Assembly (NCBI RefSeq): GCF_013337685.1
Contig: NZ_SUQN01000006.1
Span: 406,724-470,723, forward strand
Origin: Citrobacter gillenii
Lineage (GTDB): Bacteria; Pseudomonadota; Gammaproteobacteria; Enterobacterales; Enterobacteriaceae
Length of the DNA: 64,000 nt
Reading direction: 5' to 3'
The notes beneath the pieces are model-generated. The model did not search any database and was not told where the DNA came from. It worked only from the letters and a program-made list of their open reading frames with translations. A program made the translations under genes and the position numbers. The first letter of the stretch is position 1. Each line of letters starts with the position of its first letter. Shown piece after piece: positions 1-13,807 of the stretch.

Positions 1-2
1 CC

Positions 3-1601
3 AAACTGCGTTATTCGGTGCCGGGCGTGACGCTGATTTCCCCGCCGCCACACCACGATATCTACTCTATCGAGGACCTGGCGCAGCTGATTTTCGATTT
101 AAAACAGGTTAACCCGAAGGCGATGATCTCTGTGAAGCTGGTTTCCGAACCGGGCGTCGGTACCATCGCCACCGGCGTGGCAAAAGCCTACGCGGATCTG
201 ATAACCATTGCCGGTTACGACGGCGGCACCGGTGCCAGCCCGCTCTCTTCGGTGAAATACGCAGGTTGTCCGTGGGAACTGGGGCTGGTAGAAACTCAGC
301 AGGCACTGGTGGCTAACGGTCTGCGCCATAAGATCCGTTTACAAGTTGATGGCGGTCTAAAAACTGGCGTCGACATCATCAAAGCAGCCATTCTCGGCGC
401 GGAAAGCTTCGGCTTTGGTACCGGCCCGATGGTCGCGCTGGGCTGTAAATACCTGCGTATTTGCCACCTGAACAACTGTGCAACCGGTGTAGCAACCCAG
501 GACGAAAAACTGCGGAAGAACCACTACCACGGTCTGCCGTTCAAAGTGACCAACTACTTTGAGTTTGTCGCCCGTGAAACCCGCGAGCTGATGGCATCGC
601 TTGGCGTAACACGCCTGGTGGATCTGATTGGTCGTACCGACCTGCTCAAAGAGCTGGACGGGTATACTGCCAAGCAGCAGAAACTGGAGCTGTCTCACCT
701 GCTGGAAACCGCACAACCTCACCCAGGCAAAGCGGTGTATTGTACTGAGAACAACCCACCGTTCGACAACGGCGTGCTCAACGCGCAGTTGCTGCAACAG
801 GCCAAACCATTTGTTGATGAGCGCCAGAGTAAAACTTTCTGGTTCGACATCCGCAACACCGACCGTTCTGTCGGCGCATCACTGTCGGGCTATATCGCTC
901 AGACGCACGGCGATCAGGGGCTGGCTTCCGACCCGATCAAGGCGCATTTCAGCGGTACCGCAGGCCAGAGCTTTGGCGTGTGGAACGCGGGCGGCGTGGA
1001 GCTGTATCTGACCGGCGATGCCAACGACTATGTCGGTAAAGGCATGGCGGGCGGCCTGCTGGCGGTACGTCCTCCGGTCGGTTCTGCCTTCCGCAGCCAT
1101 GAAGCGAGCATCATCGGCAACACCTGCCTGTACGGCGCAACCGGCGGTCGTCTGTTTGCCGCAGGTCGCGCGGGTGAACGCTTTGGGGTACGTAACTCAG
1201 GTGCCATCACTGTGGTCGAAGGCATCGGTGACAACGGCTGTGAATACATGACCGGCGGCATCGTCTGTATTCTCGGTAAAACGGGCGTCAACTTCGGCGC
1301 AGGCATGACGGGCGGGTTCGCCTACGTGCTGGACGAAGACGGCGAATTCCGCAAACGCGTGAATCCAGAGCTGGTCGAAGTCCTGAGCGTGGACTCGCTG
1401 GCTATCCACGAAGAGCATTTGCGTGGACTGATCACCGAGCATGTACAGCATACCGGTTCGTCACGCGGAGAAGAGATCCTGGCCAACTGGCCGGCATTCT
1501 CGGCGAAATTCGCGCTGGTTAAACCGAAGTCCAGTGATGTGAAAGCACTGTTGGGTCACCGTAGTCGTAGCGCAGCTGAGCTGCGCGTGCAGGCGCAGTA
1601 A
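3..1601 (+). CDS. gltB: glutamate synthase (NADPH) large subunit, 3' part
   Basis: The gene runs in from before the window; about 532 C-terminal codons are visible. GltB uses glutamine and 2-oxoglutarate to make two glutamates in the cytoplasm, with GltD supplying electrons from NADPH. The visible part holds the end of the FMN-binding synthase barrel, including the cysteine cluster [16 protein letters not shown] (codons at 441-485) that binds the 3Fe-4S centre in this family. After it comes the glycine-rich beta-helix domain (for example [18 protein letters not shown] near codon 318), which is typical of the GltB C-terminus. The stop at 1601 is followed after 12 bases by gltD, so the two form the usual gltBD operon. 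No break or frameshift is seen. Only the 5' truncation by the window limits the call. Confidence 0.97.
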   Translation, partial: KLRYSVPGVTLISPPPHHDIYSIEDLAQLIFDLKQVNPKAMISVKLVSEPGVGTIATGVAKAYADLITIAGYDGGTGASPLSSVKYAGCPWELGLVETQQALVANGLRHKIRLQVDGGLKTGVDIIKAAILGAESFGFGTGPMVALGCKYLRICHLNNCATGVATQDEKLRKNHYHGLPFKVTNYFEFVARETRELMASLGVTRLVDLIGRTDLLKELDGYTAKQQKLELSHLLETAQPHPGKAVYCTENNPPFDNGVLNAQLLQQAKPFVDERQSKTFWFDIRNTDRSVGASLSGYIAQTHGDQGLASDPIKAHFSGTAGQSFGVWNAGGVELYLTGDANDYVGKGMAGGLLAVRPPVGSAFRSHEASIIGNTCLYGATGGRLFAAGRAGERFGVRNSGAITVVEGIGDNGCEYMTGGIVCILGKTGVNFGAGMTGGFAYVLDEDGEFRKRVNPELVEVLSVDSLAIHEEHLRGLITEHVQHTGSSRGEEILANWPAFSAKFALVKPKSSDVKALLGHRSRSAAELRVQAQ

Positions 1602-3032
<1,431 letters not shown>

Positions 3033-3046
3033 AAAGCCTCTCTGCT

Positions 3047-3089
3047 GGCCCCCTGCCAAAATTCACATTGCTGGATGGGGGCCTGTTTT
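3047..3089 (+). terminator. candidate gltD terminator hairpin
   Basis: Downstream of gltD, arms GGCCCCC (3047-3053) and GGGGGCC (3077-3083) can pair over a 23-base loop and are followed by TGTTTT. The loop is long, so this is a plausible but weak intrinsic terminator for gltBD. It lies inside the block that appears inserted after gltD. Confidence 0.45.
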
Positions 3090-3243
3090 CTTCTGCCTCA
3101 CACATTCACGTCATTCCTGGAAAGCGACTCGCAAATGCTGATGCAGGTCCATGTAATGCAATCGTCATGGATTGACGGCATTAGACCTCGAGCGTATTGA
3201 TAACGATATATTTTCATTTCGCAACTATCACGCCAGGGAAGAC

Positions 3244-4311
3244 ATGAATACACTCACCTCGACACACCATGCTGAGGATTATCAGCAAATCCATGACGGA
3301 ATAATCCATTTATTGGATAACGCCAGGACAGAAACGGTCCGCAGCATCAACGCAATTATGACGGCAACCTATTGGGAGATTGGCCATCGAATTGTCGAAT
3401 TTGAACAAGGCGGTGAAGCGCGAGCGGCTTACGGTACTCAACTGATTGAACGTTTGTCCGTCGATTTAAACCAGCGGTACAAACGTGGGTTTTCCACGGG
3501 AAACTTGCGACAAATACGAGCGTTTTATCTTTATTTTCAAAATATTGAAATTCAGCAGACAGTGTCTGGTGAATCTTCCCGTCTGGCACAACTCGCCAAA
3601 ATTTTCCCGCTTCCCTGGTCAGCCTATGTCCGCCTGCTATCGGTTAAAAATCCTGATGCCCGCATCTTTTACGAGAAAGAGACGCTACGTAACGGCTGGT
3701 CAGTACGGCAACTCGACAGGCAAATCACCACCCAATTTTACGAAAGAACATTATTGTCCCACGACAAAACCGCCATGTTACAGCAGGTCGCCCCCACCGT
3801 CGCTGACGTTACGCCAGAACAAGCAATACGTGACCCGTTCATTCTTGAATTCCTAGATTTAAAGGACGAATATTCTGAATCTGACCTTGAAGAAGCGCTG
3901 ATAAACCACCTGATGGATTTTATGCTGGAACTCGGTGATGATTTTTCCTTTGTGGGTCGCCAGCGTCGCTTACGCATTGACGATAGTTGGTTTCGCATCG
4001 ATCTGCTGTTCTTCCACCGACGCTTACGCTGCCTGCTCATCGTTGACCTCAAGGTAGGAAAATTCAGCTACGCCGATGCAGGGCAAATGAATATGTACCT
4101 GAATTACGCCCAAGAGCACTGGACAATGCCTGGAGAGAATCCGCCCGTAGGCTTAATCCTGTGCGCGGAAAAAGGTGCTGGCGAAGCTCACTATGCCCTA
4201 ACCGGTTTACCTCATAAAGTGCTTACCAACGAATACAAAATGCAGTTGCCTGACGAGAAATTACTGGCGGATGAACTTGCCCGTTCACAAACTCGATTAG
4301 CGTCTCAATGA
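3244..4311 (+). CDS. yhcG: DUF1016 / YhcG-family PD-(D/E)XK nuclease
   Basis: A 355-residue protein with the two-part layout of the YhcG family: an N-terminal DUF1016 domain (about residues 15-180, with motifs TYWEIGHRIVEFEQGG and GFSTGNLRQIRAFY), then a C-terminal PD-(D/E)XK nuclease fold (about 200-340). Candidate catalytic residues are D253 in RIDLLFFH and D268/K270 in VDLKVGKF, followed by the usual GQMNMYLN. The residue before LK is Asp where Glu is common. The cellular role and DNA substrate are unknown to me; a DNA-processing or defence role is inference only. ATG at 3244 is chosen because AGGGAA precedes it; an in-frame TTG at 3172 would add 24 residues. The gene sits alone between two copies of the gltD 3' end, so it looks like an inserted single-gene cargo. 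It diverges clearly from K-12 YhcG, so it may be a paralogue rather than the orthologue. Confidence 0.8.
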   Translation: MNTLTSTHHAEDYQQIHDGIIHLLDNARTETVRSINAIMTATYWEIGHRIVEFEQGGEARAAYGTQLIERLSVDLNQRYKRGFSTGNLRQIRAFYLYFQNIEIQQTVSGESSRLAQLAKIFPLPWSAYVRLLSVKNPDARIFYEKETLRNGWSVRQLDRQITTQFYERTLLSHDKTAMLQQVAPTVADVTPEQAIRDPFILEFLDLKDEYSESDLEEALINHLMDFMLELGDDFSFVGRQRRLRIDDSWFRIDLLFFHRRLRCLLIVDLKVGKFSYADAGQMNMYLNYAQEHWTMPGENPPVGLILCAEKGAGEAHYALTGLPHKVLTNEYKMQLPDEKLLADELARSQTRLASQ

Positions 4312-4332
4312 GAGCATTCACGGAGCGACTGA

Positions 4333-4431
<99 letters not shown>

Positions 4432-4443
4432 ACACATCTTTTC

Positions 4444-4475
4444 TGGCATCTCGTCCGCACATATGGATGAGATGC
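4444..4475. repeat. inverted repeat downstream of the gltD remnant
   Basis: GGCATCTC and GAGATGCC form an 8-base stem around a 16-base loop, just after the second gltD 3' end. It could be the older terminator of gltBD, now separated from the intact gene by the inserted block. There is no strong T-run after it, so termination is uncertain. Confidence 0.4.
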
Positions 4476-4554
4476 CGGATATCCGTCTTCTCTTCTAAAA
4501 ATACGTAGTTGCTACATAGCATAAATTCGCGAACAACCAGCTTAAAAATCCAGT

Positions 4555-4592
4555 ACGTAAACGTTTGCATTCTTCTGAAAAGTGTATATTAT
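4555..4592 (+). promoter_or_regulatory. codBA promoter with PurR operator
   Basis: ACGTAAACGTTTGCAT at 4555-4570 is a near-perfect match to the palindromic PurR operator (ACGCAAACGTTTTCGT type). It overlaps a candidate -35 TTGCAT (4565-4570), with a candidate -10 TATTAT (4587-4592) after a 16-base spacer. This position fits repression by PurR when hypoxanthine or guanine is available, as known for E. coli codBA. The operator lies downstream of the gltD remnant, so the codBA promoter was left intact by the insertion. Confidence 0.75.
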
Positions 4593-4628
4593 GCGGCGGA
4601 TTTTTTGGGCAAAATTCATGGAGGTGTT

Positions 4629-5879
4629 GTGTCGCAAGATAACAATTATAGCCAGGGCCCCGTCCCTCTGGCCGCGCGGAAAGGCGTAGTTCCACTGACA
4701 TTTGTAATGTTGGGATTAACGTTTTTTTCCGCCAGTATGTGGACCGGGGGCACACTCGGTACCGGTCTTTCCTATAATGATTTCTTCCTGGCAGTTCTCT
4801 TCGGTAATCTTCTCCTCGGTATTTACACTGCCTTTCTGGGTTTCATCGGCGCAAAAACCGGACTCTCTACCCATCTCCTGGCGCGTTACTCATTTGGCGT
4901 AAAAGGTTCATGGTTTCCCTCAATGCTGTTAGGCGGCACGCAGGTGGGCTGGTTTGGTGTTGGCGTGGCGATGTTTGCTATCCCAGTCAGCAAAGCGACG
5001 GGAATCGACGTTAATATCCTGATTGCTGTATCTGGCCTGTTGATGACCATGACCATCTTTTTTGGCATTTCGGCGCTGACGGTTTTATCGATTATCGCCG
5101 TACCCGCTATCGTTATTCTTGGTAGTTACTCCGTCTGGCTGGCAGTATCCGACGTGGGCGGCTTAGATCATTTAAAAACGATTGTGCCACAGACACCGCT
5201 GGATTTTTCAACCGCGCTGGCGCTGGTCGTGGGATCGTTTGTCAGCGCAGGTACCTTGACGGCCGACTTCGTTCGCTTTGGCCGTAATGCCAAAGCTGCG
5301 GTGCTGATTGCCATGGTGGCTTTTTTCCTCGGCAACTCCCTGATGTTTATCTTCGGTGCTGCTGGCGCTGCCGCTGTAGGACAGGCGGACATCTCCGACG
5401 TGATGATTGCCCAGGGGCTCCTGCTGCCAGCGATTGTCGTTCTCGGCCTGAATATCTGGACAACCAACGACAACGCGCTGTATGCGTCGGGTCTGGGCTT
5501 TGCCAATATTACCGGTTTTTCCAGCCGTACATTGTCGGTGGTTAACGGTATTATTGGCACGCTGTGCGCGCTGTGGCTGTACAATAACTTTGTCGGCTGG
5601 CTGACATTTCTGTCGGCCGCGATCCCTCCGATTGGCGGGGTGATTATTGCCGACTATCTGTTAAACCACCGCCGATACGCCGATTTCAACAACGCACAAT
5701 TTACGCCGGTGAATTGGATAGCCATTCTGTCCGTTGCACTGGGCATCGCTGCCGGCCACTATATTCCCGGTATTGTGCCCGTCAACGCCGTACTCGGCGG
5801 TGTAGTCAGCTATATCCTGCTGAATCCACTTTTTAATCGCAGTCTTGCTCAGTCCACGGAGGTCAGCCATGCAGACTAA
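4629..5879 (+). CDS. codB: cytosine permease
   Basis: CodB imports cytosine across the inner membrane, probably with protons. The 416-residue product has about twelve hydrophobic membrane segments and NCS1-family features such as [19 protein letters not shown] near the N-terminus and [19 protein letters not shown] in the middle. GTG at 4629 is chosen as the start: it gives [19 protein letters not shown], which matches E. coli CodB, and GGAGG stands just before it. Upstream codons of the longer open frame are not supported. The end overlaps codA by 11 bases, so the two are translationally linked. In K-12 codBA lies elsewhere (near cyn/lac); here it follows gltD. Confidence 0.96.
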   Translation: MSQDNNYSQGPVPLAARKGVVPLTFVMLGLTFFSASMWTGGTLGTGLSYNDFFLAVLFGNLLLGIYTAFLGFIGAKTGLSTHLLARYSFGVKGSWFPSMLLGGTQVGWFGVGVAMFAIPVSKATGIDVNILIAVSGLLMTMTIFFGISALTVLSIIAVPAIVILGSYSVWLAVSDVGGLDHLKTIVPQTPLDFSTALALVVGSFVSAGTLTADFVRFGRNAKAAVLIAMVAFFLGNSLMFIFGAAGAAAVGQADISDVMIAQGLLLPAIVVLGLNIWTTNDNALYASGLGFANITGFSSRTLSVVNGIIGTLCALWLYNNFVGWLTFLSAAIPPIGGVIIADYLLNHRRYADFNNAQFTPVNWIAILSVALGIAAGHYIPGIVPVNAVLGGVVSYILLNPLFNRSLAQSTEVSHAD

Positions 5880-7149
5880 TACCCTCACCATTCGTCAGGC
5901 ACGTTTACAGGGACGCGAAGGGTTATGGCAACTTACAATTGAAAACGGGCGTTTTAGCCGTATTGAATCCCAGGAAGCCGCATCTTTACCGCAAGGTGAG
6001 GTCCTGGACGCTGAAGGTGGACTCGCCATCCCGCCATTCGTCGAGCCGCATATCCATCTGGACACCACGCAAACGGCAGGCGAGCCAAACTGGAATCAGT
6101 CGGGTACGCTGTTTGAGGGTATTGAGCGCTGGGCTGAACGTAAAGCGATGCTGACTCACGAAGACGTGAAGACGCGTGCCATGCAAACCCTGAAATGGCA
6201 GATGGCCAACGGCATCCAGTATGTTCGTACGCACGTTGACGTTTCCGATCCCACACTAACGGCACTGAAAGCGATGCTGGAAGTGAAGCAAGAGGTCGCA
6301 CCGTGGGTGGAGCTGCAAATTGTGGCATTCCCACAAGAGGGGATTCTATCTTACCCCAACGGTGAGGCACTGTTAGAGGAAGCGGTACGCCTGGGCGCCG
6401 ACGTGATTGGTGCGATTCCCCACTTTGAATTTACGCGTGAATATGGCGTGGAGTCGCTGCATAAAATTTTCGCCCTGGCCCAGAAGTACGACCGCCTTAT
6501 CGATGTGCACTGTGACGAAATTGATGATGAACAATCACGCTTTGTTGAAACCGTTGCAGCACTGGCGCATCGCGACGGAATGGGCGGGCGCGTTACTGCC
6601 AGCCATACCACAGCGATGCATTCCTACAACGGCGCGTATGCTTCCCGTCTTTTCCGTCTGCTGAAAATGTCAGGTATTAACTTTGTTGCGAATCCTCTGG
6701 TGAACATTCACCTGCAGGGACGTTTTGACACCTATCCCAAGCGTCGCGGTGTCACCCGCGTCAAAGAGATGCTGGAGGCAGAGATCAACGTCTGCTTTGG
6801 CCATGATGATGTCTTTGATCCGTGGTATCCGCTGGGCACCGCGAATATGCTGCAGGTGCTGCATATGGGATTACACGTGTGCCAACTGATGGGATACGGG
6901 CAGATTAATGATGGGCTGAACCTGATAACCACTCACAGCGCAAAAACCCTGCACTTGCAAGACTACGGCCTGAGCGTTGGAAATTCCGCTAACCTGGTAA
7001 TTTTACCGGCAGAAAATGGGTTTGACGCGGTTCGTCGCCAAACACCTGCCCGTTATTCCATTCGCCACGGGCGGGTCATCGCCGAGACCGTACCGAGTCA
7101 AACAACGTTGCATCTGTCGCAGCCAGAAACAGTGACATTTAAGCGGTAG
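5869..7149 (+). CDS. codA: cytosine deaminase
   Basis: CodA converts cytosine to uracil and ammonia, feeding pyrimidine salvage and nitrogen supply. The 426-residue protein is an amidohydrolase: metal ligands H61 and H63 are seen in EPHIHLDTT, followed by HCDEIDDE and the catalytic Asp region [17 protein letters not shown] at 5869 follows CGGAGG at good spacing and overlaps the codB end. The first 45 residues differ from K-12 CodA more than the rest does. It is co-transcribed with codB under the PurR operator at 4555, and a strong hairpin ends the unit at 7164-7193. Confidence 0.96.
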   Translation: MQTNTLTIRQARLQGREGLWQLTIENGRFSRIESQEAASLPQGEVLDAEGGLAIPPFVEPHIHLDTTQTAGEPNWNQSGTLFEGIERWAERKAMLTHEDVKTRAMQTLKWQMANGIQYVRTHVDVSDPTLTALKAMLEVKQEVAPWVELQIVAFPQEGILSYPNGEALLEEAVRLGADVIGAIPHFEFTREYGVESLHKIFALAQKYDRLIDVHCDEIDDEQSRFVETVAALAHRDGMGGRVTASHTTAMHSYNGAYASRLFRLLKMSGINFVANPLVNIHLQGRFDTYPKRRGVTRVKEMLEAEINVCFGHDDVFDPWYPLGTANMLQVLHMGLHVCQLMGYGQINDGLNLITTHSAKTLHLQDYGLSVGNSANLVILPAENGFDAVRRQTPARYSIRHGRVIAETVPSQTTLHLSQPETVTFKR

Positions 7150-7163
7150 ATTGTCTTTTGAAT

Positions 7164-7193
7164 AATTGCCGCAGACACGCAGCTGCGGCAATT
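7164..7193. terminator. bidirectional terminator between codA and nanQ
   Basis: AATTGCCGCAG (7164-7174) and CTGCGGCAATT (7183-7193) form a perfect 11-base stem with an 8-base loop. It lies between two converging transcription units, codBA from the left and the nan operon from the right. It could serve both, although the T-runs are short. Confidence 0.65.
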
Positions 7194-7213
7194 ACCATGT
7201 TGGTGCATTCCTA

Positions 7214-8549
<1,336 letters not shown>

Positions 8550-8553
<4 letters not shown>

Positions 8554-8594
8554 AGCACGACCTTTTTCAGCGTCAGTTGCTCAAGTAACGACAT
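8550..8594 (-). pseudogene. nanE: nanE remnant: 14-codon in-frame deletion scar
   Basis: Between nanT and nanK, where nanE (ManNAc-6-phosphate 2-epimerase, about 229 aa in E. coli) normally lies, only a 14-codon frame remains: [14 protein letters not shown] then TGA. The first seven residues match the NanE start (MSLLAQL in E. coli) and the last five match its end (KKAVL in E. coli). About 215 codons are therefore missing with the frame kept. Ribosome site AAGGGAA before the ATG and the four-base overlap with nanK are retained. The peptide cannot have epimerase activity. Whether the deletion is natural or constructed cannot be told from the sequence. Confidence 0.88.
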
Positions 8595-8641
8595 ACTTAT
8601 TCCCTTACCAAAATAGCCCGGTGCAGGACCGGGCAATCGGA

Positions 8642-10132
8642 TTAACTTTTTGATTTCACCAGCGCGCTTTTATCGCTGCCAAACGGCACGGCTCCGCTAA
8701 ACGGTTTACCATCAATGGCATCATGGGTACGCAGCGCTTCCGGGCGCAGCCAGCGCTGCACGCGGGACGGCATATCAAGGCCAATCAGCAGGATCACCAC
8801 GAAAGTCAGGCTAAACGACAGCGATCCCAGCGCCGTGCCCAGATCCAGACGCTGTGCAATCAGCGCACCGATGATCGGCGCCAGTGCCCCGCCCAGCGCA
8901 CCCACGTTGTAGGTAAAGCCCAGACCCGCCGCACGTTGGTCAGTATCGAAATAACCGCCGATCAGTTTGGGTAAGATCCCGGAGATCCCCTGCCCGAGCA
9001 TTTGCTGGAAAAACAGCAGCAGACCCAGTACCCAGACGTTGGCACCGCCAATCGCAAACACGGGAATAATCAGCAACTGTGAGGCCAGCAGGCTGTAGAC
9101 ATAGGCTTTGCGCGTACCCAGCCAATCACCCAGAAAACCACCGACACAACAGCCTACCGCCGCCCCAAAGCCGCTGAAGAACAGCACCCTGGCGACCGTC
9201 GACGGGTCATACATCAATTCAGTTTTCAGGTAGGTCGGCAGCAGCGCCTGAATTGGCCACGAGTAGAGGAAGGCGAACAGCACCACTACCATCAGCATTA
9301 CGCCCGTCGGCCAGCGTTTACCGCTGCTTTGCACCATAAAGCTAATGAAGATAAACGCGCAGACCAGACCGAGGATCGCCACGATAGCCGCATTTTGCAG
9401 GTTACCGGCAAAACAGAACCACAGCGCGGTTGCGGCGGCGAGCGTCATCAGAATATTAATGACCCGATGTTCACCCCGATAGAGGGTATCCACCATCGTG
9501 CGCACCGGCGCTTTGCCTTCGTGTTTTTCCTTCCAGTCTTCGGCTTCCGGAATATTTTTACGCAGCCAGAGGGCGAAGATAATCGGTACAATGCCGATGA
9601 AAAACAGCGCGCGCCACCCCCACACCGGTACCACCAGACTGTAGACCTGAGCGGCGATCACAGCCCCCACGGAGAAGCCAGAAATCAGGAAACCACTGGC
9701 TTTATTGCGCAACTGTTTAGGCCAGCTTTCAATCACATAGGTCGCACTTGAACCGTACTCACCTGCCATCCCCATGCCGATGACCAGGCGGGCGATAAAC
9801 ATGGTGGTGTAGCCCGGTGCAAAACCGCAGGCCAGCGTCCCTAGCGAGAACAGAATAATGCTGGTGACCATCGCCAGGCGACGTCCGTAGCGATCGCCCA
9901 TCGCTCCCAGCATCAGCCCGCCAAACCAGCGAGAAATAAAGGCGGCCGAGATCAGGCTGGCAGCCTGCACCGTCGTCAACCCGAATTCACCTTGTACTTC
10001 CGTCAGCACAAGGGCAATTAAGACAAAATCAAAACCATCCAGCAAATATCCCAGCCAGGCGGCAGAGAACGCACGCCATTGTGCCCGGTTGAGATGGCGG
10101 TACCACGGAATGCTCTGGGTAGAAGTACTCAT
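8642..10132 (-). CDS. nanT: sialic acid transporter
   Basis: NanT (496 aa) is the inner-membrane proton symporter for N-acetylneuraminate. It is a major facilitator protein with about fourteen hydrophobic segments; typical motifs are [18 protein letters not shown] after the second segment and [18 protein letters not shown]. Length and sequence match E. coli NanT almost throughout. It lies between nanA and the nanE scar in the nan operon. A short REP-like element separates it from nanA, which may affect relative transcript levels. Confidence 0.97.
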   Translation of the reverse strand: MSTSTQSIPWYRHLNRAQWRAFSAAWLGYLLDGFDFVLIALVLTEVQGEFGLTTVQAASLISAAFISRWFGGLMLGAMGDRYGRRLAMVTSIILFSLGTLACGFAPGYTTMFIARLVIGMGMAGEYGSSATYVIESWPKQLRNKASGFLISGFSVGAVIAAQVYSLVVPVWGWRALFFIGIVPIIFALWLRKNIPEAEDWKEKHEGKAPVRTMVDTLYRGEHRVINILMTLAAATALWFCFAGNLQNAAIVAILGLVCAFIFISFMVQSSGKRWPTGVMLMVVVLFAFLYSWPIQALLPTYLKTELMYDPSTVARVLFFSGFGAAVGCCVGGFLGDWLGTRKAYVYSLLASQLLIIPVFAIGGANVWVLGLLLFFQQMLGQGISGILPKLIGGYFDTDQRAAGLGFTYNVGALGGALAPIIGALIAQRLDLGTALGSLSFSLTFVVILLIGLDMPSRVQRWLRPEALRTHDAIDGKPFSGAVPFGSDKSALVKSKS

Positions 10133-10179
10133 GTGACTCTCCCGACGATTTTCATTGTTGTACTGGTGGGCGACTGTGC

Positions 10180-10216
10180 CTCATCCGGCCTACGGTCTGC
10201 CTGTGTAGGCCGGGCA
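10180..10216. repeat. REP-like element between nanA and nanT
   Basis: CTCATCCGGCCTACG and TGTAGGCCGGGCAAG face each other, resembling the outer parts of enterobacterial REP sequences. It lies within the operon and may stabilise the upstream nanA message. Confidence 0.6.
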
Positions 10217-10242
10217 AGCAAAGAGCCCCCGGCAATCCGCTG

Positions 10243-11136
10243 TTACGCCTTTTCTGCCAGCAGTTGGTCAGCCAGCGCTTTCAGTTCTGGCAGGTACTTT
10301 TCGTCAACAGGGGCAAACGGCTTACGGCACAGTGGGACGGAAACCACGTCCATATAGTGCAGAACCGTTTTCAGTCCACGGAACACACCGACTTTAATCA
10401 GTAAATCGATAACCTTATTGCACTCGGTTTGCAGCTTTTGTGCCGTCTGGATGTCGCCTTCTTTGAGTGCTTTCACGATTCCCTGATAGCGCCAGCCCAT
10501 AATGTTGTAGGTACTGCCGATACCACCGTCTGCCCCAGCCAGCAGGCCTGACGCGAAAATTTCGTCATAGCCGTTGTACAGCACCAGATCCGGATGGGCG
10601 CGACGGATCTGCTCCATTTGATAGAGATCGCCAGAGGTCTGCTTCAACGCGCCAACACCCGGCAACGTGACCAGCGTGTTGATCTGATCCAGCGTCAGTT
10701 TTACGCCGCTCAGCGCCGGGATGTTATAGACCACCATTGGCAAGCCATCAGAGGAATCAATAATTGCACGGTAGTGATCGCAGTGCTCTTCAAAACTGAA
10801 CGGATAGTAAAACGGTGTGACGGCAGAGACAGCATCAAAGCCGTAGCGATGGGCTGCGCTCGCCAACTGCTGGCTCTCTTCGGTGCTCACCGTGCCCACA
10901 TGTGCGATAAGCGTGACTTTACCCTTCGCTTCTTCCGCCACGATCTCCAGTACCTGCTCTCTTTCAGCCCGGTTCTGGACAAACGCTTCACCCGTTGAGC
11001 CACCGACGTACAGGCCATCAACACCCTGCCCAATGTTGAAACGTACCAGACGACGTAGGCTCTCAATGTCCAGTCGCTGTTGGTTGTCGAATGGGGTTAA
11101 CAACGCTGGCATTACGCCTCTTAAATCTCTTGCCAT
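10243..11136 (-). CDS. nanA: N-acetylneuraminate lyase
   Basis: NanA cleaves sialic acid to N-acetylmannosamine and pyruvate in the cytoplasm, the first committed step after uptake. The 297-residue protein is a class I aldolase of the DHDPS family. [15 protein letters not shown] is the pyruvate-carboxylate binding motif, YNIPALSG holds the catalytic Tyr, and ALKQTSGD holds the Schiff-base Lys near residue 165. It is the first gene of the operon, and its promoter region carries the NanR repeats. Confidence 0.97.
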   Translation of the reverse strand: MARDLRGVMPALLTPFDNQQRLDIESLRRLVRFNIGQGVDGLYVGGSTGEAFVQNRAEREQVLEIVAEEAKGKVTLIAHVGTVSTEESQQLASAAHRYGFDAVSAVTPFYYPFSFEEHCDHYRAIIDSSDGLPMVVYNIPALSGVKLTLDQINTLVTLPGVGALKQTSGDLYQMEQIRRAHPDLVLYNGYDEIFASGLLAGADGGIGSTYNIMGWRYQGIVKALKEGDIQTAQKLQTECNKVIDLLIKVGVFRGLKTVLHYMDVVSVPLCRKPFAPVDEKYLPELKALADQLLAEKA

Positions 11137-11171
11137 AACTACCTCTGTCGATGATTAGTGTTGTCCAACTG

Positions 11172-11194
11172 CGTACCTTTATACCTGTTATACC
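11172..11194 (-). promoter_or_regulatory. NanR operator upstream of nanA
   Basis: On the minus strand two exact GGTATA repeats lie at 11194-11189 and 11185-11180, followed by a third degenerate repeat GGTACG at 11177-11172, each 8-9 bases apart. NanR of E. coli binds tandem GGTATA repeats at this place and is released by sialic acid. K-12 has three repeats; here the third differs in its last two bases. A CRP-like sequence (AGTGATCGCGATCC on the minus strand) lies near 11262-11275 and is only a weak match. Confidence 0.8.
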
Positions 11195-11270
11195 AGATCA
11201 AATAAGCAGCAATACAATACAGAACGCTTATATTGCGATCTGCCTCACTAAACGATCATCAGGATCGCGA

Positions 11271-12062
11271 TCACTTCCTCAATTTTTTATTTTTACCGAA
11301 GGCGTGCCAGGTAGCGGACACGCTGTTGAGATGGTCCTGTAATGCGCGGTCTGCTTCATCAGGATCGTGCTGACGAATGGCGTCGACAATAGCAATATGC
11401 TGTTGATAACTTACGCTATTATGCTCGTATAATTCGCGGTCAGCGACGGTCGGACGTGCGGCGATCAGCCAGTCCAGCAGCGCGACATGGATCGCCATAA
11501 AGATAGGATTACCAGGGATCTCCGCCAGCACACGGTGAAAATCCACGTCCGAACGAATGAACAGCGCGTTGTCATCCAGCGACTGGCTGTTAATCTCCAG
11601 CGCTTTCGCCAGTCTGTCAATTTGCTCGTCGGTTGCATGCTCTGCGGCGTAACGCACCAGGCTTGACTCAAAGAACAGTCGCAACTGTTCAAAGTGCGCG
11701 ATGCCGCCGGGATGCGAGAGAAAATCTTTCGCCATCCCCGACAGTTCACCAATGATGGTGTCCGCAGATGGACGCGAAACGCGGGCACGTTCGCCGTTGT
11801 TGATTTGCACCAGGCCTTTACGTTTTAACGCCGCCAGGGCTTCTCGTACCGAGGGACGACCGACGTTAAAGAAGGCCATCAGCTCCCGCTCGGACGGCAA
11901 CTGTTCACCCTCGCCAAACTCCCGACGACGAATCATCTGTTCCAGTTCTTCTTCAACCATTTCAGACAGCTTTTTACGCGCCAGCGGGCGGTTACGTAAA
12001 CTACGGCCAATGGTGGATGGAGAGTCTTCAGCTTGCGAATCAAATGCGTTCATAGGGTCCAT
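11271..12062 (-). CDS. nanR: sialic acid-responsive transcriptional repressor
   Basis: A 263-residue GntR/FadR-type regulator. It has an N-terminal extension, a winged helix-turn-helix at about residues 35-95 ([22 protein letters not shown]) and a C-terminal all-helical effector domain. In E. coli NanR represses nanATEK-yhcH and related operons until N-acetylneuraminate binds. It lies directly upstream of nanA on the same strand, with the operator in the gap between them. Confidence 0.95.
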   Translation of the reverse strand: MDPMNAFDSQAEDSPSTIGRSLRNRPLARKKLSEMVEEELEQMIRRREFGEGEQLPSERELMAFFNVGRPSVREALAALKRKGLVQINNGERARVSRPSADTIIGELSGMAKDFLSHPGGIAHFEQLRLFFESSLVRYAAEHATDEQIDRLAKALEINSQSLDDNALFIRSDVDFHRVLAEIPGNPIFMAIHVALLDWLIAARPTVADRELYEHNSVSYQQHIAIVDAIRQHDPDEADRALQDHLNSVSATWHAFGKNKKLRK

Positions 12063-12421
12063 TCAGCTAAGTCATTGGTGAAAAACAACAGCGGGTTCAT
12101 CGTAACACAGGATCGAAAGCGGGGTGAAATGGAGGTCAATCGGGTTAGCCCGCTTATTGATAACATATGAAATACAAATATATTTTCACTTAAAAACAAT
12201 ATGATGAATTTTAATTTCTGAGCATGACATCGAATTTATGAAATCTGCGAATATGATCGTGAAAAATTATCATAACCAACTATTTTAAAAAGAAAAATAA
12301 TTTAATCTCGATTTTAAAAATACGATATTCACTCCATAAAAAACGGTAAAAAAAATATAACATCCGCTTTTATAACAGCGCTATTACCGGATTTATCTTC
12401 TTTCCTGCATGGAGTGAAAAA
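12063..12421. other. AT-rich intergenic region nanR-dcuD
   Basis: This 359-base gap between the divergent nanR and dcuD genes is strongly AT-rich, especially 12160-12400. The dcuD ribosome site GGAG stands at about 12411. Divergent promoters are expected. I see no gene, no clear operator and no terminator in it. Confidence 0.6.
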
Positions 12422-13789
12422 ATGTTCGGCATCATACTTTCTGTCATCGTTTTATTAACGATGGGTTACCTGATCCTCAAAAACTACAAACCCCAGGTGG
12501 TCCTTGCGGCTGCCGGGATCTTCCTAATGATCTGCGGCGTCTGGCTGGGGTACGGTGCGCTGGTTGCACCCGAAAAAAGCAGCGGCTACCTGCTGGTTGA
12601 TATTTATAACGAAATTCTGCGCATGCTCTCCAGTCGTGCAGCAGGTTTGGGGCTGTCGATTATGGCCGTCGGTGGCTATGCCCGCTATATGGACAGGATG
12701 GGAGCCAGTCGGGCGATGGTGAGCTTGCTGAGCCGTCCGCTAAAGCTTATCCGCTCACCGTATATCGTGCTTGCCGCCACCTATGTGATCGGTCAGATCA
12801 TGGCGCAGTTCATTACCAGCGCCTCCGGGTTAGGGATGTTGCTGATGGTCACCCTCTTCCCGACGCTGGTCAGCCTTGGCGTAAGCCGTTTGTCGGCAGT
12901 GGCGGTCATTGCCACGTCAATGTCGATTGAATGGGGTATTCTGGAAACAAACTCGATTTTTGCTGCTCAGGTAGCGGGAATGAAAATCGCCACCTACTTC
13001 TTCCACTACCAGTTACCCGTGGCCTCGTGCGTGATTATCGCCGTTGCTATTGCGCACTTTTTTGTGCAGCGCCAGTTTGATAAAAAAGCGGCACCAGAAA
13101 ACATCGGCTTTACCGAACAAAAGGTGCTGGAAGATGTTCCGCCGCTCTATTACGCCATTTTACCGGTGATGCCACTGATCCTGATGCTAGGCTCGCTGTT
13201 CCTTGCACATAGTGGATTCATGAAAACAGAGCTGAATCTGGTGGTGGTGATGCTGATGAGCATGACAGTCACCATGCTTGTCGAATTCTTTCGCACCCAT
13301 AATCTGCGCGAAACCATGGATGATGTGCAGGCGTTTTTTGATGGCATGGGCACCCAGTTCGCCAATGTCGTGACGCTGGTCGTCGCCGGTGAGATCTTTG
13401 CCAAAGGCTTAACCACCATCGGCACTGTCGACGCGGTGATTAGGGGGGCGGAACATTCCGGGCTTGGCGGTATCGGCGTGATGATCATCATGGCGGTGGT
13501 CATCGCCGCCTGCGCCATTGTCATGGGCTCCGGTAACGCACCGTTTATGTCATTCGCCAGCCTGATCCCGGACATCGCCGCAGGGCTGCATATTCCGGCG
13601 GTGGTAATGATTATGCCAATGCACTTTGCCACTACCCTGGCCCGCGCGGTTTCACCCATTACTGCGGTCATTGTAGTAACTTCCGGTATTGCGGGTGTAT
13701 CGCCTTTTGAGGTGGTTAAACGCACGGCGATCCCAATGGCGGTAGGATTTGTGGTGAATATGATAGCCACGATTGTGCTGTTTTATTGA
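12422..13789 (+). CDS. dcuD: putative C4-dicarboxylate transporter DcuD
   Basis: A 455-residue membrane protein of the DcuC/DcuD family, which exchanges or takes up C4-dicarboxylates such as fumarate and succinate. About a dozen hydrophobic segments are seen, with conserved stretches [15 protein letters not shown] and [17 protein letters not shown]. The length equals K-12 DcuD, to which it is closely similar. A GGAG sequence precedes the ATG. In E. coli the gene is poorly expressed and its physiological substrate is not firmly settled. Confidence 0.92.
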   Translation: MFGIILSVIVLLTMGYLILKNYKPQVVLAAAGIFLMICGVWLGYGALVAPEKSSGYLLVDIYNEILRMLSSRAAGLGLSIMAVGGYARYMDRMGASRAMVSLLSRPLKLIRSPYIVLAATYVIGQIMAQFITSASGLGMLLMVTLFPTLVSLGVSRLSAVAVIATSMSIEWGILETNSIFAAQVAGMKIATYFFHYQLPVASCVIIAVAIAHFFVQRQFDKKAAPENIGFTEQKVLEDVPPLYYAILPVMPLILMLGSLFLAHSGFMKTELNLVVVMLMSMTVTMLVEFFRTHNLRETMDDVQAFFDGMGTQFANVVTLVVAGEIFAKGLTTIGTVDAVIRGAEHSGLGGIGVMIIMAVVIAACAIVMGSGNAPFMSFASLIPDIAAGLHIPAVVMIMPMHFATTLARAVSPITAVIVVTSGIAGVSPFEVVKRTAIPMAVGFVVNMIATIVLFY

Positions 13790-13807
13790 TGGCTGGCACA
13801 GAAAGCA

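Noticed and set aside
3172..3243. TTG start 24 codons upstream for the yhcG-like gene
   Set aside because: No ribosome site precedes it, and the family homology begins after ATG 3244.
8595..8641. Hairpin between nanT and the nanE scar as a terminator
   Set aside because: GCCCGGT and ACCGGGC can pair, but no T-run follows, and nanK must be transcribed past it.
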